The notes beneath the pieces are model-generated. The model did no database searches. It worked only from the letters and a program-made list of their open reading frames with translations, and was not told the origin of the DNA. The position numbers were made by a program, and so were the translations under genes. A stretch of DNA of 64,000 nucleotides from Formicarius rufipectus. Taxonomy: Eukaryota; Chordata; Aves; Passeriformes; Formicariidae. Shown one piece after another: positions 1-12,900 of the stretch (its first letter is position 1; the number at the start of each line of letters is the position of its first letter). Location of the stretch: positions 310,001-374,000 of the forward strand of contig VXAU01003159.1 of the NCBI GenBank assembly GCA_013399695.1, in the 5' to 3' direction.

Positions 1-813
1 TCTCCCTTGGGGTTTTTTTTACTTTAAAGAAGAATACAGTTCTGCCATGCAAAAAGTAAATTATGTGGACTGCTTAGTTGTAGACAAAGGCTGATGCAGA
101 ATTATGTTTTTCAATATTTTTTTTCAATGTTTAGCTATCTTTGCATAGTCTCAGAACAGATCATAGTAAAGTTTTTAAAATAAGTAGAGCTTAAGAATGA
201 AAGCCAAGTTCTATTTGCCTCACAGAAAAGAATAGAAAATCCCTAGTTTTACATTTCATTGAATTAGAAAACCATTTGATATATTTGATCCATCAGGCAG
301 TTAGACATTAGACACAAAGGCTTAAAGAACTAAGTATAGCAGATAAAGGTAGCCCAGTGCAGTGTGCAGCACAAAGATTTCTGCCTGAATTAAATGGTCA
401 AAATGGAGAACAAATGGACCACAAGTGAAATATTCATGTCATACTCTCCCACTGCATATTGTGTATTTCCTTCCAAGTTACAATTTGCAGTTAACAATTT
501 AAATAGGGCATTTCTTGTATAAAAAGTATTTTCCTTAGTGCTTTAAGAACGAGCTCATTGCTTCCTTCCTTCTTACCTGTCTTAAATGCCAGCTAAAACG
601 ACTTGCCATAAATTCCTTGCTTTCCTTCTCTTTCCTGTGTCATAGGAAGAAAGTATGGTTATAGCAGTCCCTGTGAGCCTGTTAGGTGGGTAATAAAGTG
701 GAACTTTCTTGAGGGCTTTGTTTGATAGGCTTCAATCATCATAGTAGTTTGAATATAGCTTGAAGACATTTCAAGTTATGCCAGAATTCCAATTTCTTTC
801 CTCTTATTTTCAG
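1..813. other. DYTN: DYTN intron (partial), no exon seen
   Basis: This is the intron upstream of the first visible DYTN exon. The exon at 814 begins two bases into a codon, so the preceding exon must end in phase 1. I looked on the + strand for a coding piece that ends that way and resembles the EF-hand-like part of dystrotelin, and found none. The remaining 5' exons therefore lie left of the window. I see no recognisable repeat here. Confidence 0.6.
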
Positions 814-902
814 CTTTCTTCCAGTTACATGCTGTCCCTCATGGGAAGGCAGTCTCGATTACTCGTAGTGCCCTGAGAAGCCTGCTAACAGACTTAAATC
901 AG
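814..902 (+). CDS. DYTN: DYTN coding exon, end of EF-hand-like region
   Basis: Follows TTTTCAG and ends before GTAATG. After two bases that complete a split codon it reads FFQLHAVPHGKAV, then RSALRSLLTDLNQ. This is the dystrophin-family segment just before the ZZ finger (…LFxL…LRxLLTDLxQ). It ends in phase 0, matching the next exon. The other two frames contain stops. Confidence 0.87.
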
Positions 903-3900
903 GTAATGGCACTGCAGTGCTGCTACACAACAGATTTTGTAAAGGAAAAAAAAACACATGATTGATACATTTTATGTTTGGTTATGTTATGGGGCTGTAG
1001 GACATGCTGTGGACCTAGGAAACTACCATGCAAAGTAGGTAGAAGAATCAAATTCAGTCCCTTTTCTCAGTCAGAGTTACCACTTACATTAGTGAATGCC
1101 TCTGCATTCATGTTGCCTGAACTTACTGATCCTGAGAGCTGCATACAACTGTTCCTAAGGTGACTCCAAACTTCAGATGTCTGTACTCACTAGAGCAGTT
1201 TGCAGTTGCAGGAAAATGCCTTAGCATGCGGGTATTTCCAGTTGAACTGGTGCTGAAAATGGGATCTGTAAATGACCCTTGAGATTCAAACACAGTGCCC
1301 TTCGTCATTATAGTGTGGCAACATGGTATGTTGATCCATATCAGTAAGCAAATCATTCTGAGGCGTGCTGAACTACGAAACTGCACACTGATAGTATGAG
1401 TATGAACGGGTTTTCTTCAGAACGTATGTAGTACAACATTTCTATAGATGCTTCACCATCTGCATGCTGTCACCATCACAGCAGAGCATGATGGGAACAT
1501 CTGGGTTCTACTGAGCTGTTTTTGAGCCTTTCTTAATGCAGATCCCAGGCATTGTGGGAGAAACCTGCCCTCTGTCTTCTGTGGAAATTGCAACTCATGA
1601 CTGTTTTCATGGGGTGAGTGAAATTCTGATGTCCGGGGAAATGATTTTGAGTATTGCTGATTGATTAAAACTACAAGTGTATCACCAGCTAACATCCCTA
1701 AGTATTTGCTGTTAAGGGGCAGGGCTGACCATCATTCTCACAGTATAGGAGCATTTGTATCTATAAAAAGGATGTCCTGTAGGATACTACTGAAGACTCT
1801 TGTATTTATTCCAAAACGTTTGGAACCCAGTAATATTATATATAAATGAAAAATCTATGCTAGCAAAGTCCAATATCAGACTATTTATTAGGGATTGTAG
1901 ATGAGATGGCAGTTCTTTTCAAATCAGTGCATGAATTTGAGACATGTTTTTTTTTCTAGGTTCTGAAATCAGCTATTGTTGAAGAAAAATTCCTGTCTTG
2001 GCTGAGATCAGAGCCTCCTGTTCTCCTGTGGCTCCCTACATGTTACAGATTATCAGCCACAGAAATGGTTTCTCACCAAGCTAGATGTAGAGTTTGCAAA
2101 GTTTTCCCCATTACTGGCCTCAGGTGCGTCACTGGTTTTTAGCATTCCCATAAATAGTTCTTACTATTGTTTGCATACCTTACAGGCTATAACTGATGTT
2201 ATTAAGCAACAAACTTTGGATGTAATCTAATTTAGCCAGTAAAAGAGGGAAAGAGATTACCACCACAGGCTAGTGCTTAAGCCTGCATCCTGCTTCTCTT
2301 TAGCTCACCAGCACAGACATGATTATGAAAATTTGCTGAAGGTAAACTGGCAGTTCAGGGGTAAAACTGATTAAACCTGTGCATCTAATTAGTTCTTTTT
2401 CCTATAGCCAGTTGTATTAAATGGCTAGTTAAGTTATCCATCTTAGCATCTTGTTCATCTAAGTAATGGTATAAAATGGTGTAGTGGTATAAAAAGAACA
2501 CTCAATTATCTCTGACCAGATGCTCAGAAAATCATTTTGCTGTTACTTTTTTCTCTCTAGTAGTAAGTTTACAAGTCTAGTTTCTTGCATTTTTAGATTT
2601 TTTGCTTGAAAATCCTACATTAATCATGTATTACATGTTAGTCAATATTACAGTTTTAAAAGGGCACCAAATAGAGGTAAGGTGGTGCGTAAGGAGCATA
2701 TGAAGTTGAAACTGCATTCTCAAAAATTGTGCTAGAACCTCTGTTTCATCCATGGCTCAAAATCACTAGTGGGTTTGGAAAATAATCCACTCTTGTTTGG
2801 ACAAAATAACTTGCATTCGGAGAATGATGAGGAAAATTCTAACAAAGTTGTTTCTCTGCATTTCAGAGTGCAGGGATCTGGATTTTCAGTAGGCAAGCTC
2901 ACTTACACCAAGTCCTTACTTGTGGGGAAGTTACTGAATCCTTTCGTTTTCCCTCACAGGTATCGCTGTTTGAAGTGCCTCAATTTTGACCTTTGCCAAG
3001 CCTGTTTTTTCACTGGCCGTCTCTGCAAACCACATAAAAGGTCACATCCTGTTGTGGAACACTGTGTGCAGGTAGAGTTCCATTGTACTGATTCATTTCC
3101 CTGTTCAGGTTCTTCCTGTAGGCAAGTAGGCAGTAGATTCTTGAACTACATTCATTGTAAAATTATGTGGATTAGCCATCATGGCCGTGATATATTAGCA
3201 TTTTTAGTCTGGGAACAGTGTCACAGGAACGGGAAAAAAGGTGGCTTCTAACTTTAGAATGAGTGTTTGGTTCTGAAATAACTGAATAGAGCCACGAAAT
3301 ATCCTAGTTCAAGTCCTCTTCTCAAGGACATTTATGGCAAGTTTCATGTTTGTAGATAATCCTTAAACCTGTGGAAAGTCCCCCCAGTGTACCCCAGTGC
3401 TTCTTCACCCAATCCCAATGTAGACTCATTCAGAAATAAGTTCATCCTAAAGCTGTACAAACTCCTACATGAAATGTTTTTTCTTCCAGAGCTTTTCCAC
3501 TTTATTTTAAACCCTTCTGATCCATTTGTCACTTAGGGTTGCGGCACAAAGGTGACATGTGCCCAACCAAGCTCACCTACTTGGACTCCATTACAGGGGT
3601 AGCTTGTGCTTTCATCACAATAGTGGTGAAGTACAGTACTGAGAACTTGTGTTTGGAAGATCAGCTTCTCATTTGAGCAGGAGATTCCAGATCTTATACA
3701 AAGCAGTAGATGGGGTTGTTTGAAGTTGGTTTGTGTAGCTCTATATCACAGTATCCTTCTGTTCCAGAAAATGGGCTGAAAAGAACTTAAGGTTTCCTGT
3801 TATTCACAGTCTCTTTTCAAAACCCCACAGTTAATGTGAAAGATACCTTAGTAGCCAGTGTCTGCACAAAAACTAATGAATGTTAGACTGTTTGTGTAGT

Positions 3901-6900
3901 CACCCTTTGTCTAGGGAAACATTAAATTGTTGCCACTGCATTGTTCTTTTTCTGAAAACAAAAGCCTATTGCTAACACTGTGAGAAGCTGTCTGGATACT
4001 CTATATGTGCATTAAAACCAGTTAATTTCTCTAAATATTCTTCCTTATCCTCCATCTGTGAGCAAGTAGGAGAACCAAACGGCAACTAATCTCCTCATGT
4101 AGAGATTTCTAGTAGAGATATTAAGATCAGAGTGAATGGGAGTGTAGATGTAGAAACACTAGAAGGAAGGGCAAGAGGAATACAACAAGGCAGGAAATGA
4201 TGCAGGCTGGATAAGTTGGTCAGCAAGATCGCAGCACTGCCACACACAGCTGCTCAGGACAATCAAATTGGGAAAACAACAGATAGCCTGAAACAAGACA
4301 AACTTTCATCTGAAGGTGTCATCACAAGAAATGATGATGTAGAGCTAAAGAACAAGATCTCTAAGACAGTGAGATAAGGTAGCAAAAGATCACAATCACT
4401 GCCAGCTCCTAAAGGAGCTAAAAGTGCATTCAATAATCAATGCATGATCACACTAAGATCATAAAGGCTTAAGGAGATCTGGTATCATCTCTTGTCCTCC
4501 ACATCAGTGCAAGTCATTATGGCCATACCATGTGTATACATACGCCTTGGTGTGTGAATGCTGGAAAGCGTACTGGGACACATGTATTTAGTCCTTGTGA
4601 GTGAGTGACATCAGTTTTGTTTCCTCACCTATACTGTCTGACATTGAGCTTTCCAACATTGTTGCTTCAATATTGCAACTAGGTCACTGAACTTGGGTTT
4701 CATTTATGAAGCCCTACTCTAACATGAACCCTGTAAATATTATTTTATAGGCCAAATATTAAAATATAGGCCAGAGTCTATACCAAAATTAAAAGATAAA
4801 CTACTCACTGTGACAGATACCACTTTTATATCCTTTGTGTGGGACATAAAGGAATCAGTAGTAAGCTACTATGCCCATACCTTCCCCTCTTAGCAGATGC
4901 TGTCCTTGTCTGGGTAAGTTTTCACTTTGTCTTTATTAGGGAGTGAGCTGCTGAATAGGGTTTTGAAACAAAAGCACTGTTTTTCCTTTCTGTGCTGACA
5001 CCTTGTGGTGATGTTACCACCATGCTGAGAAATACTAGGAGGCATGTGGTGTGTTTTCTTTGTGTTTTCCTGTTCATTCTGCCAAGGCTCACCCCATGTC
5101 CTGCAGCAGTCACTGGGGCAGAATTGGTTTGTGTCCTCCTAAATTACAGTTACTGAGCTTAGTTGTTGTACTTGAGCCTGGCACTGCTGTGACAAATGAA
5201 TGTGTATTCTACTGTATTATACAAGAGGAGGACATGAGCCCTGGAAGACTACATTTATGAATGCTCCTTACAAGTATAAAATTACTTCCTCCTATTAATC
5301 AAGAGGGAAGTTAGATACGAGTCAGGCAGAATTATTGTTATGACTGTGAACTTAATCACTGTAACTGCTAAAATTCTGCAATAGGGTTTTCCAGGCTGCC
5401 TTAATTTGGCCCAGGCAAAATATTTTACTTACTTAAAGCATTGAAGTTGCTCTTGCCTGTGGTCCTGCATTATCATCCACCTCAGGTCCCCATCTAGGGC
5501 TCAGATAGCAGCCACAACCCTCTTCAGTTGTTGAACAGGTTGTCTTTTGCTTTCTTATGTCTTGCCTTTGCCTTGGACTATGTCTGCTTTGGGACAGCAC
5601 CTCTTTGAGAATTCACTCCCTTCTTTGTTGTCACACATTCCAATAGATGTCAGCAAAGGCGAATGTAAAGCACTTTCTCCGCACCATCAGGAACAATTTG
5701 TTTCAAGAGCGCTGCAGAAGAAAGGAGTCTCAGAGAAGAAGGACTCTGGAGACAGTGGAGGAGAGGCACTTCCCTACTCACAAAAAGACTTTGTGAGTTT
5801 CAGTTGCAGATGAGTTTATAGTCTCTGAATGTCAGGATGTAGACTATTGCTGGATTATGCCCTTTGAGTAAAATATTTTGTTACTACAGATACTGTGTTG
5901 TGATTTCTCTGTTTAAAAGGGGAAAAAATAACTGGGAAGTTGCCGCACATTGTTCTGTAGCTTAACTATGATTATCATGCTGGTGACCTAATAACCAACT
6001 GTCTTATAAAATATAATATGTTTGTGTCTTCTTTCCTTTCTTCCTTGTCTCCCTTGCTCTGTGCCATTTCTTATGATGAGTCTAGGGTCAAGCCATTGTA
6101 AATATTTAGCACCTGTCAGAACTGCATGGGTTTTTAAGCACCTTCTCTGTGACAAATTAATTGGAAATTAACTGTGAATACTTTCCACATGTGACCCACA
6201 GGGCATTCACTGACAGTCATTTTACTCAAGTCCCACTGAATTGCAGGCCTGTGGGATTACTCACAGTAGTGAGCTAACCTCACCATTCCACTTCTTTCAG
6301 ACCAGTTGTTTGGTGTGCTTTGGTTAATATTGAAATTCACTGCTATGTTTCCATTGATCACAGTGATTAATAATGAGCACTGGAGGTTGTGTTGTGATTT
6401 TTCCCAATAGTTTCTCCTTCCTTGCTATGAGAGTTTAGTTGATATTTAGATGTAGAAACTGAAGGGAATGATTATAGGAGATAAGCATACAAACTACAAA
6501 CATACAAAGGGTGAGATTCCTTCCTAGTTGTATAAAGACCTGGCAACTCTCTTGCATCTCACATGTGTTCTCCAAATGAGGCTTCAGTGAGACTGAAATA
6601 GGGGGAAAATGGTCAGTCGTCTCTAAAAGAATTAATTTTATCCTTATGTGAAGGAGGACAAAAATCTGTTTATAAAACTGGATTTTGCTACTCTGGTAGG
6701 CTTGCAATTAGAAAACATTTCTTAAAATATAAGACCAATGGATGATAGTTACACTGATTATCATGGAAAATATTATTTCAGTGTTTGTTTTGTAGAAGAT
6801 GGTGAAATGCAAAACATTTTTTGTTGGTAATATTTCCTCTCTTGTATTCAAAAACAAAACAATATATCATCATTTTAAATGTCAATTTTTCTGTGAACAA

Positions 6901-9900
6901 TCAAGATTTCTTTGCAATTCTGTAGGGTTTTGCTTACCTCCTTTTTGGGCAGAAATGAGACAAAGAAGAATTTAAATCTGCTGTTACAGGTGTCGATGTG
7001 GGGCTGATAAATATCAGGCCTTTTCCTTGCATAGAATGAACATGAACTGAAAGCAGGATACTTCATTATCTATTTGCAGTTGTATTTCCCAATATATTTA
7101 GCTCTTGGCTAAAGGAAGCAAAAAAAGAGAAGCGGCAAATGTCACTGAGACTACACGAGTGGAAAGAAAAACCTGTTGTTGAGATTATGTTGGGAGAGTG
7201 GAATTAGTTTTCAGGAACTTCATTTTTTCAGGCCAAATGTGCCACCAGGCATAGCTAAATCATGCTTCTTGCTTAATCAATAGCACAGTTATCTGTCTAC
7301 ATACAGTGTATTAGTTTTATTTTGTTTTTTTCTCAATATCAAAACCATGTGAGTCTCAATCCTTTCTGATTATTTCTGTCTTGGTATACAGTCCTCCTGC
7401 AGAAGTCAGTACTTCACCACTACCTGGTCCTGAAAACCTGTCTTTCCCAGTGGATGGTTGTGTCCCAAAGTCACCCAGGTTTGTAGCTGAAAACAGGACT
7501 GTAATGCAGGAGAGTAAGAATAACAAAAAGACACCAGAGCAAGGCAAGACAACAGCTCAGGTGAGCAAACATGAAACAGTAATAATGCTAAAGTTGGGAA
7601 GAGCTATGAAGTTAACTATCTAATTGTCTTCTAATTACCAGTGGAAATGTAGTGGGCAGCTTCACCTTTCTGTTAATTCCTCACTTACAGAAAAAAAATG
7701 TGGACTCTGAAAACTTAGTGAAGATTAAATTTGATATCTTCCCAAGATTAGTGCCGAAGTCCTTGACTTCCATGACCTTCAAAAGGACTTGCTTTGGATT
7801 TTTCTGAGTTGTCTTAGAGTAGCACACTAAAGACTAGCTAAGATAGGAGTCCTCTATTCTGACAGTAAAAAATGCCATCACGTCCTCCTACTGCAAGCAA
7901 AAATCAAAGAAGAATGCCTTAATTCTTATTAGGTTCAGACCATTTTTGTTACCATGGCAGTAGCAAGAGGATAGAATGGGCCCCTGTTAAGGATAAACCC
8001 AGAGTAGTGTCCACTCCAGCTAAAATAGCTAATGCACAAAAGGTCTCCACTAGTCTATTTCCAGCTTCCCAGCATAGAAACAATGCTAGAGGACTGGGTA
8101 GGACAGTGTAGCTAAAAGTAAGTCCCTAGCAGTTTTTTGTTTCTGTATTTATTTGAGATATTGGTAGCTCTGCACATATTCAGAATATAGGGAACACTGG
8201 GTTGTGTTCAAATCAGTTTGCGTCATCCACTCATCTTGTTCTTCCCAGCAGTCAAGGGGTGCAGTAACTGAGAACTAGCCTGTGTGTGTCAGGTCACTCC
8301 TGTGCTGCCCTTTGAAAGAACTATCTTTTGGGATTCTGCTGCCCAGCTCAAGGTATAGTGCCAGCCAGCATGTATCTGCAGGAGAAGTTATGGGCAGGCA
8401 TTTCTTAAACATACTATTTTTATGGCTGGCACTTGTCATTTTAGAAGATAGCAAGACAGAACTTGCATCCCTGTGCTGGGATTCTGTAGTGCATTGTTCT
8501 TTTGTTCATTTTCAATCTGGGCTGAGAATTCTTTTTTAGCAGTTTTATACTGATTTCCAGCATCTTCTAGTGCAGATTATTTCCACTTTGCTTCAAAAGA
8601 CACGGACAGTAAGTTCAGTGATTGTTTTTAACAGAATTCATGAGTGTGGAGGTCCTGCAGACCTGGCTCTTAGTCTTGTAATTTCCTGGCAGCCCTGATT
8701 CCAGCCCAACTTGTGCCTCAAAAGCAGCTTAGCTGGAAAGCATTTTTCTCCCTGACTTCTGGGCTACTGTTCCCTGCATGGCCCAAACTGCTGCCTCCAT
8801 GCAAAGACCAGGAGTTTCTCTTCTCTCTTCTACATCCAGGCTCTCTCTCCATATCCTTGTCCCAAAGCAGTTGTGGGACTTGGGAGAGACTGTTCCCAAA
8901 TCAGAATATTCTGTTTCACAGAAATTCTAGGGAATATGGGCTTTGTTCTAAGTTAAAACAAGTACTCATACACTCAGAATTTCTCATAGAACAAAGAATT
9001 CGTTATGTAGAATGAATTTTCCAGTTCTAACAGACATTACAAATACTTTAATGGATCAGTTGATTGCAATAAGTTAAATTAAAAAAGTTAAGTAGATCTG
9101 TAAAACAGACCAAATCCAAAATTTGCCATGCCCTCTTATAGTAAAATTTGTATATAAAAAGGAAATGCTTTCACTGATAAAGTTATGAACAGATACTTAT
9201 TTTTGTTCTAGGCAATAGCCTCTTTTGAAGCAGATGTGTTTAAAATGCACGAATCTATCAAAAGCATTCACAGGGACAGCAGGTATGTAAATGTAGTAAT
9301 ACACTGACTGAAGACTGGTGGGCAGGGCTGCTCCAGTGAAGGGCTAGAACACAAGTGATTTTTCCATACTTTGGAGATTTTGAGATTATATGAAGATCCT
9401 ATCAAATGAGGATGAATGGTAAAAACTCAGCAACAGATACTGTAAATGGAGATCACTGGAAAAACAATGGCTGACAAAGCAAAACATTTTGGTTTGCTTT
9501 CATCAGCATTTCTGCAATTGCTAGTCTGTATTTATAAAGGTAATTTTTAAGGGAAAATATGTTCATTCACATCAAAATACCAGAATAGCATACTTTTTAA
9601 AATTTTTCTCTGAATAAGGCTTAATCAAAACTAATTTAATAATTTGCATGAAGTTTTTAAGTTGAAGTAGGATATCTTTCTAAAAAAATGTGCTGTACAT
9701 CAAGTAGAGACTAATAGGCTTAACACAATAACTATTGCTATAAAATCCATGACAGATTATCACAGAAGTTCCTTCTGAGATTCAAACCTTTGACACAATA
9801 AAATATGAATTCCTAAACTACAAATTTTTGAAAGGTTTGTTTGTTTGGGGGAAGTTTGCATATGGGCAATGATGCTTACCTTTTTCTTGCATTTTTGCAT

Positions 9901-12900
9901 TCCCCTCCCTTATTTTTTAGTTATGTGTGAATGTGCTCTAGGTATAACCATGTCTGTGACCCCTGAAACAACTCGAATTACAGTGAAGTTAGAATTTGAT
10001 CCTGAATCTACTCTGTTTCCTTCAGTATGTTCGGTTGCCTCTTGTTCCTGTTCCATTTCATTCTAAGTACAATTGCTGCTTCAGATTCGCACAAGGGCAC
10101 TCCAACATCAGAGCTAAACAATTGCCATTTCATACTATGCCTGTGTCCTTACCTCACTCTGTGTTCTCACCTGGGCAAATAAAGAGATATGGCAATGATC
10201 TTCAGCTTTCATTTAGATTAGCAATAACTGGGAGGATATCCTGAAATGCTGCATCACTCTCTGACCCAGAGCTTATCATGTAAGTGGGTGAATGAATCAT
10301 ATTACTCATAGGAAGTTCTTTATTCTTATTTGTGGACTAACTTCCAGCATTTGTGTGTCTGTTCACAGAACTGGGCTTTGAGTTAGTTGAAGGTAGTCAG
10401 TATTTTACAATAAAGATCCCTTAAATGCTGTTATAAGGGACTTCTGTAATATTAATCTTAAGTTATATGACTTCTTGTCCCAGTCAGACAAATCTTGCAT
10501 AATTCTGGTGCAACTAATGGGGCTCTTGTCTCTACGACTAAGCATAACCAAAAGAAAGTGAATCAGATGAACTTCTGGCAGTAACTAAGCAAGGCAGATA
10601 ACTATTTCAACTCTGTGATATGTTGGTTTATTACTGTAGTGTTAACAACTTTACTGTCTCACCTTAGCCATGATGAAGACAAAAACTATTTCTACCCTGA
10701 CTACTTAGAGAAATCCCAACTAGAACAGAATTACGGGTGGCATTTTTGTCATACTGTGCTCTGAGTAGGTAATTTCCAAATCTCTGGTATGTATGGGAAG
10801 GTGGCACTTTGTATTACAAAAATCACAGGGTCTGTTCAAGCACAAGCAGCCTGTGCAGAAACTAATCAAAGAAAACTGCACAGAATATCATGAGCAGGAA
10901 GAAACTCTGTCAAAGGGGTAGAGGCTGCTTTTTTGTTGTTGTTTTTGGCAGGGGCATGTAATGGCAGTCTCTTGTAGTTCATGGAGTTGTCATAAAAAGT
11001 TTGCTTTTAAGCAGAGGGACTGCTAAAATGTCTCCTCTACTGAAGCCACCTTTGTGGGAAAAGTAAAACTCCAAGATGCCAGGTTCATTCCTGGCCATAG
11101 TTCCATTCAGCAGGCATCTTTCCTCATCGAGAAGACACCTTTTCTAGCTAATTCCATGGGTACAGCCCAGCTCCTGAAATACTGGCCTCTAATCCCAAAG
11201 ATGATAAAAATTTTCTGAACTGGTCAAGGTGTTAAAGTTTGTGCTAAACTGTTAGCACTTTTACATGACTGCATATATTTGTGTATGTGTGATCTAGCAA
11301 AAATCCCACCCTCCTGTGTCTCTAGCAGATACATGAAGAAGCAGTTCAAGAAATGGAAGGACAAAATGCAATTTCTTCACAACTGCCAGGAAGAAAAAAG
11401 CTGCAAAATAGAGGCAAAACTCCAAAGACTGAGAGTAAGCCATGAAAACCTACAAATGATGCTGCAGCAAATGGAGCAAGATTTAAAGGTATAGTGATAA
11501 AAACATAAAGAATCATCAGAGCTATGGGCAATTACTGAACACTAACTACTGGCTTTCCTGCAGACCAGCACTCACTACTATTTCATGCACCTTCCACTAG
11601 TATATTTTATTCCACTAGTCACCTTATGTTCTTGTCTTCAGGGAAAACAGCTATCTTTGCAGCAGGGATTTCCCTGTCATTCTGTGTGTATTTAGAATCT
11701 AGCACAGATAACTCTGTTGGGATTTTTAGATACTACTGCAATGAAAATAATGAATATTTCAATAAGAGCAAGGAAATGGTTTCCAACAGAAATGTTAGAT
11801 ACTTCATTGCAGTCTTTTCTTCAGAGAAGAGTCCTGAGTTGGCACTGAATAAATTAAACACTCTTTTGTCATTCCTAATTCCTTTTACTGAGAAGTAATA
11901 AAGTCATCTTACAGAAAATATTTTATTTCTTTTCAATTTTATTGATTCTTGGTCATTACAATTATTTATGAGATTCTGAAAAGGCCCTTATTTCACAGAG
12001 AATTAATAGATATTTGCCACCTATAGCATTTTTGTAGCATTTTCTGCAATGTTGCTGTAGTACTACTGGTGAACCAAAGTATCAATTATTTTCACGATGT
12101 ATTTTCTGTGTTTCATCTATTATAGACAATGTTACAGTCATCAGAATGTCCTTTTGCACAATGTCAGAACTCAATGCCAAGAAACCCACATGTTCTTCTG
12201 GAAAGGAAAATGCAGGGTGGATTAAATTCTGCTCAAATACGGCCTACTTCCAGAACATGTACAGACTGGAAATCTTTGAATCCCCCCAGTTCTGCAAAGA
12301 TAATGAAGCTTTCGGAGACACCTGAGGTTCCCACTGCAGTGAACTTTATGTTTTCAGATGACCCACTGGAGTCAGTGTCCCTGCAGAGCAACAGACCCTT
12401 CTTGGGACAGTATCAAAAAGCAAACAAGAACCAAACATATCTGCCTAAATTGACAGAAAACTCTCTCAGTGGCATCATGAGGAACACAGTTCTTACCCCC
12501 GCTGCAGTGCAGATACCATCTGATGAGAAGGAAGTCAGAGAGGAAGTGAAATTCGAGCAGCTAGTGACAAAACTGAAGGATGCATTGTCTCTCCAAACCC
12601 AATCAGGTGTAAATTCTAGTCATCTTGACACTGTCTTCTCACCTTCATCCAGTTTACTCTCTAGTATTGTTCATAATCTTTTAACACCCCCAAGGAAACT
12701 CAGAATCTTGCCTTAGCCTTTGTAAGAGTGCTCTAGCTCTATATTGTAAGGTAGAGCATATTCTGAATATAACCCCTAATGTTGGACTGATTTGAAAATG
12801 GATGAGTCAAAGCTCATAAAAGGAAATCAGTCTCAGCAGTCAATGAAGAAGCAAACTTAAACTGGTCAGGGCACTGGAGGTCTTTGCTGATGCCATTCTG

